Assembly: GCA_003725585.1 (NCBI GenBank)
Contig: RJMB01000004.1
Location: forward strand, 1 to 64,000
Length of the DNA: 64,000 nucleotides
Reading direction: 5' to 3'
From: Halostreptopolyspora alba
Lineage (GTDB): Bacteria; Actinomycetota; Actinomycetes; Streptosporangiales; Streptosporangiaceae
Shown here: positions 17,382 through 26,336 of the stretch, piece after piece
Layout: the number at the start of each line of letters is the position of its first letter
Numbering within the stretch: the first letter of the stretch is position 1
The notes under the pieces: model-generated
What the model was told of the DNA's origin: nothing
Seen by the model: only the letters and a program-made list of their open reading frames with translations
Databases searched by the model: none
Program-made: the position numbers and the translations under genes

Positions 17382-19326
17382 GTTCGACGCCGGCGGCGAG
17401 CACGTAGCGCGCGTGGAGGGAACCGGCCTGCTGGCGCGGACCGTACGCGAGGTCCTCGACGACACGTGCCCACCGGACGCTCCACACCCGGCCGGGCCGC
17501 GCCTGGTGTGCGCGGTGAGCGACAGCTGGGCGGCACGGGACGACGCCGAACGCCGCCGGTGCCGGCACGACGGCACCACCCGGCTACCGGTCCATACCGA
17601 GCTCTCAACCGTGGTGGTCGGGCCCGTGGAGGGTTCGGGGTGGCAAGGATGCCAGCGTTGCGCGGACTCGCGGCGTCACCGGGCCGAGCGGGACCGGGAG
17701 GGGTACGCCGCGGTGCGCGCCCGCCACGCCGCGGAGCTCGAGCAGCGGCCGGCGTCGCTGCTGACCCCGCTGGCCGCCACCGCTGTCGCCGCCATCGTCG
17801 GAGCGGAGGCGCGGCGGGTCGTCTCCGCGCAACGGCCACGGTGCGCGGCGGCGCTACTCATGGTGCGGCTCACCACGCTGGAGGTCACCAAGCACGACTT
17901 CCTGCCCGATCCGAACTGCCCGGACTGCGCCGCTCCTCCGGACGAGGACACCTCCCCTCCGCAGCTGACGTCCCGCCCCAAGCCCGCACCGGACTGCTAC
18001 CGGGCGAACCCCTCCCCCGACCCGGACGAGCTGACCCGCCGCTACCTCGACCCTGAGGTCGGCCTCATCCGCGAGCTGCGTTCCGGCCGACGAGGCGGCC
18101 TGGTGGTCGCCGCCGCGAGGATGGGGCTGCGTCCCATGCCCGGCGCCCCCGAGTCCGAGTCCGGTTACGGGCGCACCCCGGACTACCGCAGCAGCGTTGT
18201 CACGGCCCTCTGCGAGGCGCTGGAGCGCTACGGCGGGCTCCAGCAGGGGCGCGACCCCACGACCGTACGGGCGCGCTTCGTGGATATTCGTGCCGAGGCG
18301 ATCGATGTGCCGGCGATCGGGTTCCCCCCGGAGGAGTCCTACGCGCTGCCGGAGGCCCCGTATCACCCGTTCGACCCCGAGCGGGAGTACAGCTGGGTGA
18401 CCGGGTACTCCTTCGCGCGACAAGCGGCGGTCCTGGTCCCGGAGTGCCTCGCCTACTACGGCGCTCGGGCCCGCCGCGACCACCCGTTCGTCCAGGAAAC
18501 GTCGAACGGGGCGGCGCTGGGTGGATGCCTCGAGGAGGCGATCCTGCACGGGCTCCTGGAGGTGGCGGAGCGGGACGCGCTGCTGATGACCTGGCACCGT
18601 CGCACTCCCCGGCGAGCGATCGACCCCGCCTCCGCCCGCGACCCGGCCATCCGGCTACTCGTCAGCGAGATCGAGCAGCGGTTCGGTTATCGCGTGTGGA
18701 TCTTCGACACCACGATGGAGCACGGTCTGCCCAGCGTATGGGCGCTCGCTGTACGTGGGGACGCGGATCCCTCCCGTCCCGTGACCGCGACCGGTGCGGC
18801 GGCCCATCCCCTCCCGGAACGTGCCGCCGTCAACGCGCTCGCCGAGCTTAGCCCGTTCCTCAGCGACCTGGTCGAGACCTATCCGGGCGAGCGTGACCGG
18901 GCCGCCGCGTTGGCCGCGGACCCCACGCTGGTCACACGTATGCGCGACCACGCGCTGCGGTACGCGCACGAGGACACACTCGGCCGGTTCGACTTTCTGC
19001 GGAGCTCGCCCGAGCTGACCACCTTCGACGCGCTGCCCCCGCTCGGCGGCAGTGCGGACCTGCGCACGGACCTGGAGGAGCTGGTGGATCGTTTCCTCAG
19101 CCAGGGTCTGGACGTGGTGGTCGTCGACCAGACCAGCAGCGAGCACCGGGCTGGCGGGTTCCACTGTGTCAAGGTCCTGGTTCCCGGCACCACGCCCATG
19201 TCCTTCGGTCATCAGAACCGCCGCCTGAGTGGACTGCGGAGGCTACGGGACGGCCCAGGCGCGGCAGGCCCCTCCGGTTCACGGCGGACGCGGAAGCCGA
19301 ACACCGACCCGCACCCGTTCCCCTGA
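17371..19326 (+). CDS. YcaO azoline-forming cyclodehydratase with N-terminal E1-like domain (TbtG-like)
   Basis: A 651-residue fusion. The N-terminal ~210 residues carry two CxxC pairs, C94/C97 (WQGCQRCAD) and C183/C186 (NCPDC), the structural zinc ligands of ThiF-like partner domains. From about residue 225 a full YcaO domain follows: GYGRTPDYRSSVVTALCEAL and ERYGG (ATP-binding helix with ALCEALER), NGAALGGCLEEAILHGLLEV, AERDALLMTWHR, and the C-terminal MSFGHQNRR region. YcaO enzymes phosphorylate the amide backbone with ATP to make azolines from Cys/Ser/Thr. Some 40 residues beyond the YcaO core are basic and probably disordered. It is the last strictly coupled gene of the thiopeptide operon. 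Confidence 0.92.
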   Translation: MTVEFDAGGEHVARVEGTGLLARTVREVLDDTCPPDAPHPAGPRLVCAVSDSWAARDDAERRRCRHDGTTRLPVHTELSTVVVGPVEGSGWQGCQRCADSRRHRAERDREGYAAVRARHAAELEQRPASLLTPLAATAVAAIVGAEARRVVSAQRPRCAAALLMVRLTTLEVTKHDFLPDPNCPDCAAPPDEDTSPPQLTSRPKPAPDCYRANPSPDPDELTRRYLDPEVGLIRELRSGRRGGLVVAAARMGLRPMPGAPESESGYGRTPDYRSSVVTALCEALERYGGLQQGRDPTTVRARFVDIRAEAIDVPAIGFPPEESYALPEAPYHPFDPEREYSWVTGYSFARQAAVLVPECLAYYGARARRDHPFVQETSNGAALGGCLEEAILHGLLEVAERDALLMTWHRRTPRRAIDPASARDPAIRLLVSEIEQRFGYRVWIFDTTMEHGLPSVWALAVRGDADPSRPVTATGAAAHPLPERAAVNALAELSPFLSDLVETYPGERDRAAALAADPTLVTRMRDHALRYAHEDTLGRFDFLRSSPELTTFDALPPLGGSADLRTDLEELVDRFLSQGLDVVVVDQTSSEHRAGGFHCVKVLVPGTTPMSFGHQNRRLSGLRRLRDGPGAAGPSGSRRTRKPNTDPHPFP

Positions 19327-19367
19327 AGCACCCCCGGGGTTCTCTGACAGAAAGAGGTGGGCGTGCC

Positions 19368-19733
19368 GTGTACGTGATGATCGTGGCGTGGGATCTCAGT
19401 CGCTCCGCGCAGACGGTGGAGGGCCTGCGCTCCTATCTCCGCGACTATGCCGTCGAGGCGTTCTCCGAGGTCCCGGGGATGGCACTGAAGGTGTGGTTCT
19501 CCAATGCCAAGCGCCAGATCTGGGGCGGTGTCTACCTGTGGGAGTCGGCCGAGCTCATGCCGCTCACAAAGCCCGCCGCGCCCAGCAGGTCGACAGAACT
19601 CATCGGGTACGAGCCCACCTCGGTCAGCGTGTTCGAGGTGGAGGCCGTTTCCGCGCAGGGGGACGCTTGGAGGGCCTTCGCCGACATCGGCCTGGCCATG
19701 CACGACGCTGATGGCGAGGACGAGCGGTCATGA
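19368..19733 (+). CDS. YdhR-like small monooxygenase-fold protein
   Basis: 121 residues starting at a GTG (19368) with AGAGGTGG about ten bases upstream. The central signature AFSEVPGMALKVWFSNAKRQ followed by IWGGVYLWES is typical of YdhR-type dimeric alpha/beta-barrel proteins, annotated as putative cofactor-free monooxygenases but rarely characterised. It lies 41 bases after the YcaO gene on the same strand, so it is probably cotranscribed with the thiopeptide operon and could be a tailoring or quinone-protective enzyme. I know no thiopeptide pathway in which this family has a proven role; membership in the cluster is inferred from position. Confidence 0.75.
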   Translation: MYVMIVAWDLSRSAQTVEGLRSYLRDYAVEAFSEVPGMALKVWFSNAKRQIWGGVYLWESAELMPLTKPAAPSRSTELIGYEPTSVSVFEVEAVSAQGDAWRAFADIGLAMHDADGEDERS

Positions 19734-20151
19734 GCTTCCCGAACGGGCGATAGGGGCCTCGGCCCGGACCGGCTCGACCAGGTCGGCGTGCCGGACCACC
19801 TTGTCGTCGCCCACCCCATGGGCGAACGCCCCGGGTGGTGGTCGGGCGGGGCCGTTCTCTCGTCCACTGGCTCCCGACCCCTCCGATCCGGAGCGCTCGC
19901 GCTCCGGATCGCCGCGACCCCGCGTTCCGCCACCCGCGCCGGGCGCGCTGGTGGGTCCGGTGCTGGCTGGTCCCTCCACCCACGGAGCATTAACTACGTT
20001 TAGTGACTATGAATGCACGGTACGTATAGCTTGGTGTTCAATGGGGCCTGGTGCTGTGACGGCCTCGGTCGCACGCGAGGCGGAGACAGCTGTTCGGACC
20101 CATGCCAACGAGTAGTCGATCAATAACTGTTGGTTTTATCTGGAGGGATGG
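19734..20151. other. Gap between the thiopeptide and MNIO operons
   Basis: 418 bases without a gene. It contains a strong hairpin (19884-19911), then an A/T-richer stretch (about 19990-20040) that is the likely promoter zone of the MNIO operon, though no convincing -35/-10 pair was found. A hairpin here argues that the two operons are separate transcription units. Confidence 0.55.
19884..19911. terminator. Intrinsic-type hairpin after the thiopeptide operon
   Basis: A perfect 12-bp inverted repeat, CGATCCGGAGCG and CGCTCCGGATCG, with a four-base CTCG loop. No T-tract follows, as is usual for actinomycete terminators. Confidence 0.7.
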
Positions 20152-20796
20152 ATGGCAGAGGACGAAGGCAGCCCGGACGGTCGTGGTGAGCTGACGGAGG
20201 ACCTGGCGAAGCTGATCCTGGATGGGGGTCCTCTCGGCGCCGAGAACCGGAAGAATGCCCGTGAGGCCGGTGGGCCGCGCAAGACCGTGCAGATGTCGCA
20301 CGTGCTGGAGTTGCACGTCTGCATGGGGTTGAACGCGTGCCAGGGTCACGACGTCACCGGGGAGTGCCCACTGCCGGGGACGGGTTCGTGCGCCACCGTG
20401 CAGCACGTGTGCCACGGCGACAACGAGTGCCGCGGCCAGGGCGGCTGCGGCTACCTGGGCCGGGAGTACGAGCAGACGATCCCCGGGGAGCAGGCATGCA
20501 GTCAGAACGGAAGCTGCGCCTCACCGATCAACGAGTCCCGGGTGGTCTCAGGCGGACCGTTCAAGGGCACCGGGGTGTGGAAGCTGGCGCGCAAACGCTT
20601 CGAGCAGCGGATGTGGCAGGCGGGACGGCCGTTTCACCCCTCGCCCGGTGAGGGCATTCCCGACGACTACGTCCCCTTGTACGAGTCCCGGGATCACCTG
20701 ATGCATCCGGCGCCTGAGGGGGCGGTGCCCCCGCAGCGTGACGAGGACGGGCTGGTGGAGATCTCCGGGCTGCCCGAGTATGAGGGAGGGGGCTGA
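20152..20796 (+). CDS. Nine-cysteine protein, candidate MNIO substrate or partner
   Basis: A 214-residue protein with GGAGGG five bases before the ATG. The central third holds nine cysteines (57, 63, 72, 80, 87, 93, 99, 116, 122) in a Gly/His-rich context: [52 protein letters not shown]. The N-terminus is acidic and leader-like; the C-terminal half ([20 protein letters not shown], then [13 protein letters not shown]) looks folded. The gene overlaps the MNIO gene by one base (TGATG). MNIO enzymes modify Cys-containing peptides or proteins, so this is a likely substrate. Alternatively it is a metal-binding accessory. I recall similar Cys-rich proteins beside DUF692 genes elsewhere, but know no assigned function. 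Confidence 0.85.
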   Translation: MAEDEGSPDGRGELTEDLAKLILDGGPLGAENRKNAREAGGPRKTVQMSHVLELHVCMGLNACQGHDVTGECPLPGTGSCATVQHVCHGDNECRGQGGCGYLGREYEQTIPGEQACSQNGSCASPINESRVVSGGPFKGTGVWKLARKRFEQRMWQAGRPFHPSPGEGIPDDYVPLYESRDHLMHPAPEGAVPPQRDEDGLVEISGLPEYEGGG

Positions 20797-21650
20797 TGGC
20801 GCTCCCGCGCCTGAGGCTGCCCGACCTCGGTTTCGGACTGGGGCTGCGGGCCTGCCACTACTCCCATGTGCTCGACCAGCGTCCACAGGTGGACTGGTTC
20901 GAGGTCATCACCGAGAACTTCCTGGACACAGGAGGTTTTCCACGCTATGTGTTGGAGCGGGTCGCCGAGACCTACCCGGTGGTGATGCACGGGGTTTCCC
21001 TGTCGATCGGCAGCACCGACCCGCTGGATCTTGACTACCTGCGGCGGGTGCGGCGGTTGGCCGACCGTATCGGGGCCGTGTGGGTATCCGACCACCTGTG
21101 CTGGACCGGCGTTCTGGGAATCAACACCCACGATCTGCTGCCTATGCCGTTCACCGAGGAGTCGCTGGACCATGTGGTCGAGCGCATCCGCGTCGCCCAG
21201 GAGGTTCTGGAGCGTCCGCTGGTGTTGGAGAACCCGAGCAGCTACGTGGAGTACACCCAGTCGACGCTCACCGAGTGGGAGTTTCTCGCGCGGATGGCCG
21301 AGGACTCCGACTGCGGGTTGTTGCTCGATGTGAACAACGCCTACGTCTCGGCGGTCAACCACGGAACCGACCCGTACGCGTGTCTGCGCACGCTGCCCGC
21401 GGAGCGGGTGGTGCAGATGCACCTGGCCGGCCACACCGACCGCGGCACCCACTTGATCGACACCCACGACCAACCGGTGGCCGACCCGGTGTGGGAGCTG
21501 TACCGCTTCGCGGCCGCCCGCACCGGGGGCGTGTCCACCCTGCTGGAGTGGGACGACCACGTGCCGCCGCTTACCGACCTGGTGGCCGAGCTGGACAAGG
21601 CGCGAGCGTACGCGCCCCGTGGGGACGGCGTCCATGCCCATGTCGGCTGA
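20796..21650 (+). CDS. MNIO (DUF692) multinuclear non-heme iron oxidative enzyme
   Basis: A 284-residue TIM-barrel protein with the DUF692 metal-ligand series in order: [77 protein letters not shown] with [10 protein letters not shown], and [11 protein letters not shown]. The His, Asp and Glu residues of these blocks bind two or three iron ions in characterised members (MbnB, TglH, ChrH), which oxidise cysteine or other residues in RiPP precursors. The family usually needs a partner protein, here the DUF2063-type gene downstream. It is coupled to the Cys-rich gene upstream and overlaps the partner gene. Confidence 0.95.
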   Translation: MALPRLRLPDLGFGLGLRACHYSHVLDQRPQVDWFEVITENFLDTGGFPRYVLERVAETYPVVMHGVSLSIGSTDPLDLDYLRRVRRLADRIGAVWVSDHLCWTGVLGINTHDLLPMPFTEESLDHVVERIRVAQEVLERPLVLENPSSYVEYTQSTLTEWEFLARMAEDSDCGLLLDVNNAYVSAVNHGTDPYACLRTLPAERVVQMHLAGHTDRGTHLIDTHDQPVADPVWELYRFAAARTGGVSTLLEWDDHVPPLTDLVAELDKARAYAPRGDGVHAHVG

Positions 21651-22464
21651 TACCTCGGCCGGTGCGCTGCAGCGCACCCAGGAGTGGGTGCAGACCGCCC
21701 TGCTGGCCCCGGAAGCCACGACCGGTGCCGCTGACGTGGTGACCGCCTCGTCGCGGCTCACAGCCGAGCAGCGCCTGGCCGTCTACCAGCAGGGCTACCG
21801 GGCACGGCTGGTGGAGTGCATGCGCGCCCACTACCCGGTGCTGGGGGAGGTGCTCGGCGCGGACCTGTTCACCGAGTTCGCGTTGGGTTATCTGCGCAGT
21901 CGCCCTTCGCGGAATTACACCCTGGCGGATCTCGGCGACGGGTTCGCCGACTACCTGCAGCGCAACCGGCCGGAAGGCGACCCCGATCGCGAGGAGGACC
22001 ACGACTGGGTCGATTCGCTGATCGACCTCGCACGGTTCGAACGGGCCTTCGCCGAAAGCTACGCGGCACCGGACGCCCAGGAGAGCACGGCTGACGAGGA
22101 GACGGTACTGCCCGATCCCCACAGCACCGCGTGGGCGGGGACGGTGCTCCTCGCCGCACCGTGCGTGCGGCTGGTGCGCGCGGGTTTCGCCGTGCACCGC
22201 TTCGCCGCCGCGATCCGCCAAGGTGAGGAGCCGCCGCCTCCGGGCGGCCCAGTTTCGCTGCTGCTGGCCAGGTGTGGGTTCGCCGTCATCGTGGCCGAAC
22301 TCGAAACCGGCCACCACGAACTGCTGTCCGCCGTGCTGGCTGGCCACTCCTGCGGAGCGGCCACGGCCCGCTCCGGTCTGAGCGTTCCAGCTGCCGACGC
22401 GGTCCTGCGCCAGTGGGCGGCTCGGCGGCTGCTGACCATCCGCGCCCCGCTCGCTTCCCCGTGA
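21634..22464 (+). CDS. MNIO partner protein (DUF2063-type DNA-binding-domain annotation)
   Basis: About 276 residues. The N-terminal domain is diagnostic: [13 protein letters not shown], then [20 protein letters not shown] and [40 protein letters not shown]. This is the 'putative DNA-binding domain' (DUF2063) found in partners of MNIO enzymes, where it recruits the substrate peptide rather than DNA. The C-terminal domain ([20 protein letters not shown]) completes the usual architecture. I chose the ATG at 21634 because GGGGACGG lies at suitable distance; a GTG at 21619 and ATG at 21640 are alternatives. The start lies inside the MNIO gene, indicating translational coupling. Confidence 0.88.
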   Translation: MPMSADTSAGALQRTQEWVQTALLAPEATTGAADVVTASSRLTAEQRLAVYQQGYRARLVECMRAHYPVLGEVLGADLFTEFALGYLRSRPSRNYTLADLGDGFADYLQRNRPEGDPDREEDHDWVDSLIDLARFERAFAESYAAPDAQESTADEETVLPDPHSTAWAGTVLLAAPCVRLVRAGFAVHRFAAAIRQGEEPPPPGGPVSLLLARCGFAVIVAELETGHHELLSAVLAGHSCGAATARSGLSVPAADAVLRQWAARRLLTIRAPLASP

Positions 22465-22507
22465 GGGGACGCGAGCCGGGCAACCACAAACGTAAGGACA
22501 TCCACAC

Positions 22508-23818
22508 ATGACCACCCAGGACACCCGTCAAGACCTCGGCGCCGTCTACACCACTCCCGACGCCCTCAAAGGTGTCACCAACAAGCAGGAACTGTTCTCC
22601 CACCTCTACGACGCCGCGCGGCTGGAGATGCAGACGATCCCCATGTACCTTTACGCGGCGTACTCGATCAAAACGGAGAACGTCTCCCAATGGGCCCCCG
22701 GCCCCGGCGCGTTCCGCCTAATCCGCACCGTCGTGACGGAGGAGATGCTGCACCTGTCGCTGGTGCGCAACCTGATCATCTCCATTGGGTACGGTGACCG
22801 GATCAGGTTCTGCGACCCGAATTTCATCTCCACGTATCCCGCGAAAATGCTGCACCGCAAGCCGGACCTGGAGCTGCACACCGCGCCTCTCACTCCCAAA
22901 CTCGTCCGCGACATGTTCATGGAGTTCGAGAAACCAACGAAAAAGGACGCGCCCCCCAAGACGAAGGATTACGAAACCATCGGCCAGTTCTACAAGGCCG
23001 TCTGGAACGGTTTCGCCGAGCTGGGGGGAATCGTCCCGGACAAGGCGGGCAAGGACTTCGCCTCGAAGGCGGCCCCGGACCAGGTCTTCAAACACGACCC
23101 AGAAAAAGAAAAAGAGCTGTTCAAAGACAACGAGCCGTACAAGCAGTACGTCGAGACCTATTGGAACGAGGGCGGCGGCGGAGATCCGGTCCTGGTCAAG
23201 GACATCAAGTCCGCGTTCACCGCGATCAACATGATCGTCGAGCAGGGCGAGGGGGCCGGTGAGGACAAGCAGCACGTCCCGATTCACCCCGAGGCCCCGA
23301 AAGAGGGATACGTCGAGGAACCGCACTACATCAAGTTCAAACGGATCGCCGACAAGTGGGAACCGATCGGTGATGTACACCCCGTACCGACCAACCCGAG
23401 GGTCGAGAACTTCCCCGAAGGGCCGGTACAGGACCTCGGCCTGCTGTGCAATGCCGCGTACACCTACGTGCTGCGTATCCTCGACGAGATTTACAACGCC
23501 AAATGGGATGATGTCGAACCGGGGAACACCAGCAGGCGCTACGGGCTGGAACGCAAGTTCATCGCGGCTATGCAGGGACTGCTTTTCGGCGTGATAAAGG
23601 AGCTGGTGAAAACCCCCATCACGTCAGGCGAGTACAAGGGAAAGAACGCCGCCCCGACATTCCAGTTCTACCACTTCCCCGAAGACGAGCCGATGGTCAC
23701 GCACATGAAGGAGCTGTGCAACAAGGTCATCCCGGACTACCCGGAGCTGGGAGGGGACAACAGCGTCCTCTGGCTACTCGGGAAAATGCCGGACCTCTAC
23801 CCGGAGCACCAACGCTGA
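22508..23818 (+). CDS. VioB/iminophenyl-pyruvate-dimer-synthase-like ferritin-fold protein
   Basis: 436 residues. The N-terminal half carries the ferritin-like helices with carboxylate/His ligands: YDAARLEMQTIPMYLYAAYS and TVVTEEMLHLSLVRNLI (ExxH-type), then a long Lys-rich insertion (residues about 140-230). The C-terminal part (NAAYTYVLRILDEIYNAK, RRYGLERKFIAAMQGLLFGV) supplies further helices and the PTFQFYHFPEDEP segment. The family includes the ferritin-like domain of VioB/RebD-type enzymes, but stand-alone members are mostly uncharacterised. It sits 43 bases after the MNIO partner and is likely the last gene of that operon, perhaps a di-iron oxidase acting on the same substrate or an iron/oxygen handling protein. 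Confidence 0.88.
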   Translation: MTTQDTRQDLGAVYTTPDALKGVTNKQELFSHLYDAARLEMQTIPMYLYAAYSIKTENVSQWAPGPGAFRLIRTVVTEEMLHLSLVRNLIISIGYGDRIRFCDPNFISTYPAKMLHRKPDLELHTAPLTPKLVRDMFMEFEKPTKKDAPPKTKDYETIGQFYKAVWNGFAELGGIVPDKAGKDFASKAAPDQVFKHDPEKEKELFKDNEPYKQYVETYWNEGGGGDPVLVKDIKSAFTAINMIVEQGEGAGEDKQHVPIHPEAPKEGYVEEPHYIKFKRIADKWEPIGDVHPVPTNPRVENFPEGPVQDLGLLCNAAYTYVLRILDEIYNAKWDDVEPGNTSRRYGLERKFIAAMQGLLFGVIKELVKTPITSGEYKGKNAAPTFQFYHFPEDEPMVTHMKELCNKVIPDYPELGGDNSVLWLLGKMPDLYPEHQR

Positions 23819-24502
23819 TCTCCCTTCGTACTTCGTACGGCTGAGAGACCGGCACCGACCGGGCGATCCCGGTAGCCCCGCGCGGGAGGGGACGCAGGGT
23901 GGCCACCCCTGCTCAAGCTTCGGTCCAGGGCGTTCCCGCGCTGGGCTACCGGCACCAACCACGCGTACGCCGCGGGTCAAAAGCTCAAGCACGGCCGCAC
24001 CACGACCGCTTACACCCCCACACCCCGTTCCGCCGACCAAGACTCCTCCCCCAGCCAACCCACCCAGCGTTCTCGACGGCGAGCGCCCCGGAATCATCAT
24101 TAGCTCACAACACAACTCGATGTATCGGCTCCTGGGGTGCGCCCCGACAATTCCACATCGCCGCAGACACGCGCACTCCCCATATTCGGAATACCCCCGA
24201 CCCGCCACCGCTCACGGAACACCTGTCCGGCCTACTTTCCAGACACAACTAACAACCCTGGTGCGACGACTCGCGGAATCCGGCTGCCCGTTCCCGGGGA
24301 TCGTGGGGAAGCACCACTACGGGTAGCCGCTCAGCGGCGGGTGCGGAGTGCGAGGCTGGGATGATCGGCCATCGCGTGTGACGAGAAGCCGGGGCGCGCC
24401 GGGCGGAAACCCGGTTCCGTCGCGGCGGAGGCTCGGTGTGTGGCGCGCGCCGCGCTCCCGCATACGCTGTGTGCCAAGACCGATCAAGGAGCCTCTGAGC
24501 CT
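23819..24502. other. Gap with a dispersed-repeat copy
   Basis: 684 bases without a supported gene between the ferritin-like gene and a lipoprotein. A small CGTAC/GTACG hairpin lies just after the ferritin-like stop. The stretch 23978-24220 carries two blocks that recur at 26337-26478. Nothing else recognisable. Confidence 0.6.
24122..24220. repeat. Dispersed 99-bp repeat, copy 1
   Basis: Matches 26380-26478 without gaps at 92 of 99 positions (by eye). A companion 27-bp block at 23978-24004 (CAAAAGCTCAAGCACGGCC...) matches 26337-26363, but here the two blocks are 117 bases apart versus 16 in copy 2, so one copy has an insertion or deletion of about 100 bases. Neither copy encodes an obvious protein. 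Confidence 0.8.
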
Positions 24503-24877
24503 ATGCGTCATCACATTGCGGCGACCGCGGCGGTCGCCTTGGCGGTGGGAGTGGCCTTGACCGGCTGCACCACCGAACAGCGGCGGGACCTTCTGGGCGA
24601 CGTCGCCGCCGAAGGGCTACGGGTCGCGGCCGAGGACGCTTTCGCCTCCGCGGGTTTCCCCATCGAGGACCAGTTGGACTGTCAGGTCGAGGACGTCGGC
24701 GAGTCCGAGATCGCGGCGGACTGCACCGGGACCACCCAGCAGGGAGCTGACGTCACGTTCACCGGCTCCTACGACACCGGGGACACCGACTTCACCGACG
24801 GTGTCCAGGGAACGTTCACCGGAAGCGTCGAGGGCACGGAGGTCTTCAGCTCCGACTGCCTGGGCTGTGGCGGATAG
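24503..24877 (+). CDS. Small secreted lipoprotein
   Basis: 124 residues beginning MRHHIAATAAVALAVGVALT with lipobox ALTGC (lipidated Cys22), so it is exported and anchored to the outer face of the membrane. AAGGAG lies about 11 bases before the ATG. The mature part is acidic and contains four further cysteines (DCQVEDVG, AADCTG, SSDCLGCGG) that may form disulfides, with Gly/Thr/Asp-rich beta-type sequence (VTFTGSYDTGDTDFTDG). The layout resembles small DUF4333-like or 'conjugal/immunity' lipoproteins, but no family can be fixed. It is monocistronic, with a convergent gene following. Confidence 0.85.
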   Translation: MRHHIAATAAVALAVGVALTGCTTEQRRDLLGDVAAEGLRVAAEDAFASAGFPIEDQLDCQVEDVGESEIAADCTGTTQQGADVTFTGSYDTGDTDFTDGVQGTFTGSVEGTEVFSSDCLGCGG

Positions 24878-24926
24878 GCCGACCGGAGCCGTCCGGGTAG
24901 GCGGCGCCGTGGCGGTGCGGGCGGGA

Positions 24927-25334
24927 TCATGAGGTACCCGCGATGATCAGGCCCGTACCGGCGGCGGCGACGCCGACGACCAGCGAGAGACCCCCGATCG
25001 GGATCAGCCACGCCAGCCGGTTCGGTTCCTGTGGATCGCGGCCGATAACGCTGAGGAAGAATCCGGCCGGCATGAGGATGGCGGCATAGAGCACGCCCGA
25101 TGACAGCGCCTCGCTCCACTCGGGCACATCGCCGAAGGTGAGCAGCACCCGCACGAGCAGCCCGAGGATGACCAGCACGCCGGCGTGGGCGTGTCCGGCG
25201 CGGAAGTAGGAGCGCTGTAGCTCGTTGGTCTCCACCCGAGCGGTCACCACCCTTTGCAGGAAACGCCCGCCCCAGGCGATGGCGACCACGGTGAGCAGCA
25301 CGATCCCGCTACTCACAAGCATCGCGTCAGTCAT
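24927..25334 (-). CDS. Four-helix integral membrane protein
   Basis: 135 residues starting MTDAMLVSSGIVLLTVVAIA with GGGGAG six bases upstream. Four hydrophobic helices are visible, at about residues 5-25, 50-70, 80-102 and 110-132, with an ARVETNELQRSYFRAGHAHA loop between the first two. The AGHAHAG segment resembles small actinobacterial membrane proteins sometimes annotated as hypothetical or DoxX-like, but I cannot assign a function. It overlaps the 3' end of the TetR gene by eight bases and is therefore cotranscribed with it; it is the probable regulated partner of that repressor. Confidence 0.85.
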   Translation of the reverse strand: MTDAMLVSSGIVLLTVVAIAWGGRFLQRVVTARVETNELQRSYFRAGHAHAGVLVILGLLVRVLLTFGDVPEWSEALSSGVLYAAILMPAGFFLSVIGRDPQEPNRLAWLIPIGGLSLVVGVAAAGTGLIIAGTS

Positions 25335-25953
25335 CGGTGTCTCCCCTTTCGGCCCGGCGGTTCGTGGACGGCGAGCCGTAGAGCATGCCGCCGCTGCGGC
25401 GCGCGATGCCGACGATGTCGCCTCCCGCGATGAGGTCGCGCACCCGCGCCTTGTCGAGGCTTCCGGACAGCGCCAGCGACGCCACACCGTGCATGAGCCC
25501 CCATCCCGCGATGACGGCCGCCGCGGCGTCCTCGACCGCTCCGGCGCGCTCCAGCTCCGCCACTCCGTCGCGGATCACGGCGAACGCCGCATCCTCCGCC
25601 TCGGCCAGCGCCTCATCGTCGTCGTCAAGCAGAGTGGGCTGGAACATCACCTGGAAGTGCGCGGGGCGTGCCAGTGCGAACTCGACGTAGGCGACCCCCG
25701 CCTCGAGGAACGGCTGCCCTTCCGCCTCGGGAGCGCGGAGACGCCGCGCGAGCTCGGTGAACCCCTCCGTAGCGATCGCGGTGAGTACGCCCTGCCGGTT
25801 GCCGAAGTGATGCCGGGGCGCGGTGTGGGTCACCCCCAGGTCGGCGGCGATGGCGCGCAGGTTCAGCGCCTCCGCGCCCTGAGCCGCGATGACCTCCAAG
25901 GCGCGGTCGAGTACGGCGCGGCGCAGATCGCCGTGGTGATAGTGATCGGTCAT
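25327..25953 (-). CDS. TetR/AcrR-family transcriptional repressor
   Basis: 208 residues. The N-terminal HTH is clear: YHHGDLRRAVLDRALEVIAA, then LNLRAIAADLGVTHTAPRHH and FGNRQGVLTAIATEGFTEL. The C-terminal ligand-binding domain is of the WHG-like type (PAHFQVMFQPTLLDDDDEAL). It heads a two-gene unit with the small membrane protein. The ATG at 25953 falls seven bases after a near-consensus promoter (TTTACA-17-TATAGT), implying a leaderless transcript. A dyad in the promoter spacer suggests autorepression. Confidence 0.92.
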   Translation of the reverse strand: MTDHYHHGDLRRAVLDRALEVIAAQGAEALNLRAIAADLGVTHTAPRHHFGNRQGVLTAIATEGFTELARRLRAPEAEGQPFLEAGVAYVEFALARPAHFQVMFQPTLLDDDDEALAEAEDAAFAVIRDGVAELERAGAVEDAAAAVIAGWGLMHGVASLALSGSLDKARVRDLIAGGDIVGIARRSGGMLYGSPSTNRRAERGDTDD

Positions 25954-25959
25954 GCTCGA

Positions 25960-25988
25960 ACTATACGCCGGAAAGTTACCGGTGTAAA
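25960..25988 (-). promoter_or_regulatory. Leaderless TetR promoter with operator dyad
   Basis: On the minus strand TTTACA (25983-25988) and TATAGT (25960-25965) are exactly 17 bases apart, and the ATG begins seven bases after the -10. Between and overlapping the two hexamers lies the inverted repeat TACGCCGG-N7-CCGGTGTA (25964-25986, one mismatch), a likely TetR operator. Confidence 0.75.
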
Positions 25989-26336
25989 GATTCGTATGGA
26001 GCTCCCACCCGCAACTCCGCCGCAGTGCGGGGGCGGGGCGGTGGGAACGGGCTCCATGCGGGCGCCCCCGGATGGCCGGGCACAGCCCGGCCATCCCCCT
26101 GTGTCAGCGTGTCCACCAGGAACTGGACGCGGATGTGGCGACGCGTCGCGCCCAACGCCCACCAGGAATAATTCCGTGACAACGGAAGTCAACGGCGTGA
26201 ATCGGGCCATCCACCAGTTGCGACCCCTTCAGGAAGGATTCCGCGACCGAGGGTGAAACCCCAGGTAACACCGGAAATGAACGCGCTTCGGGCACCTGAA
26301 TTCGCAGCGACCCACCGGGAATGCAACGCCGCATGC

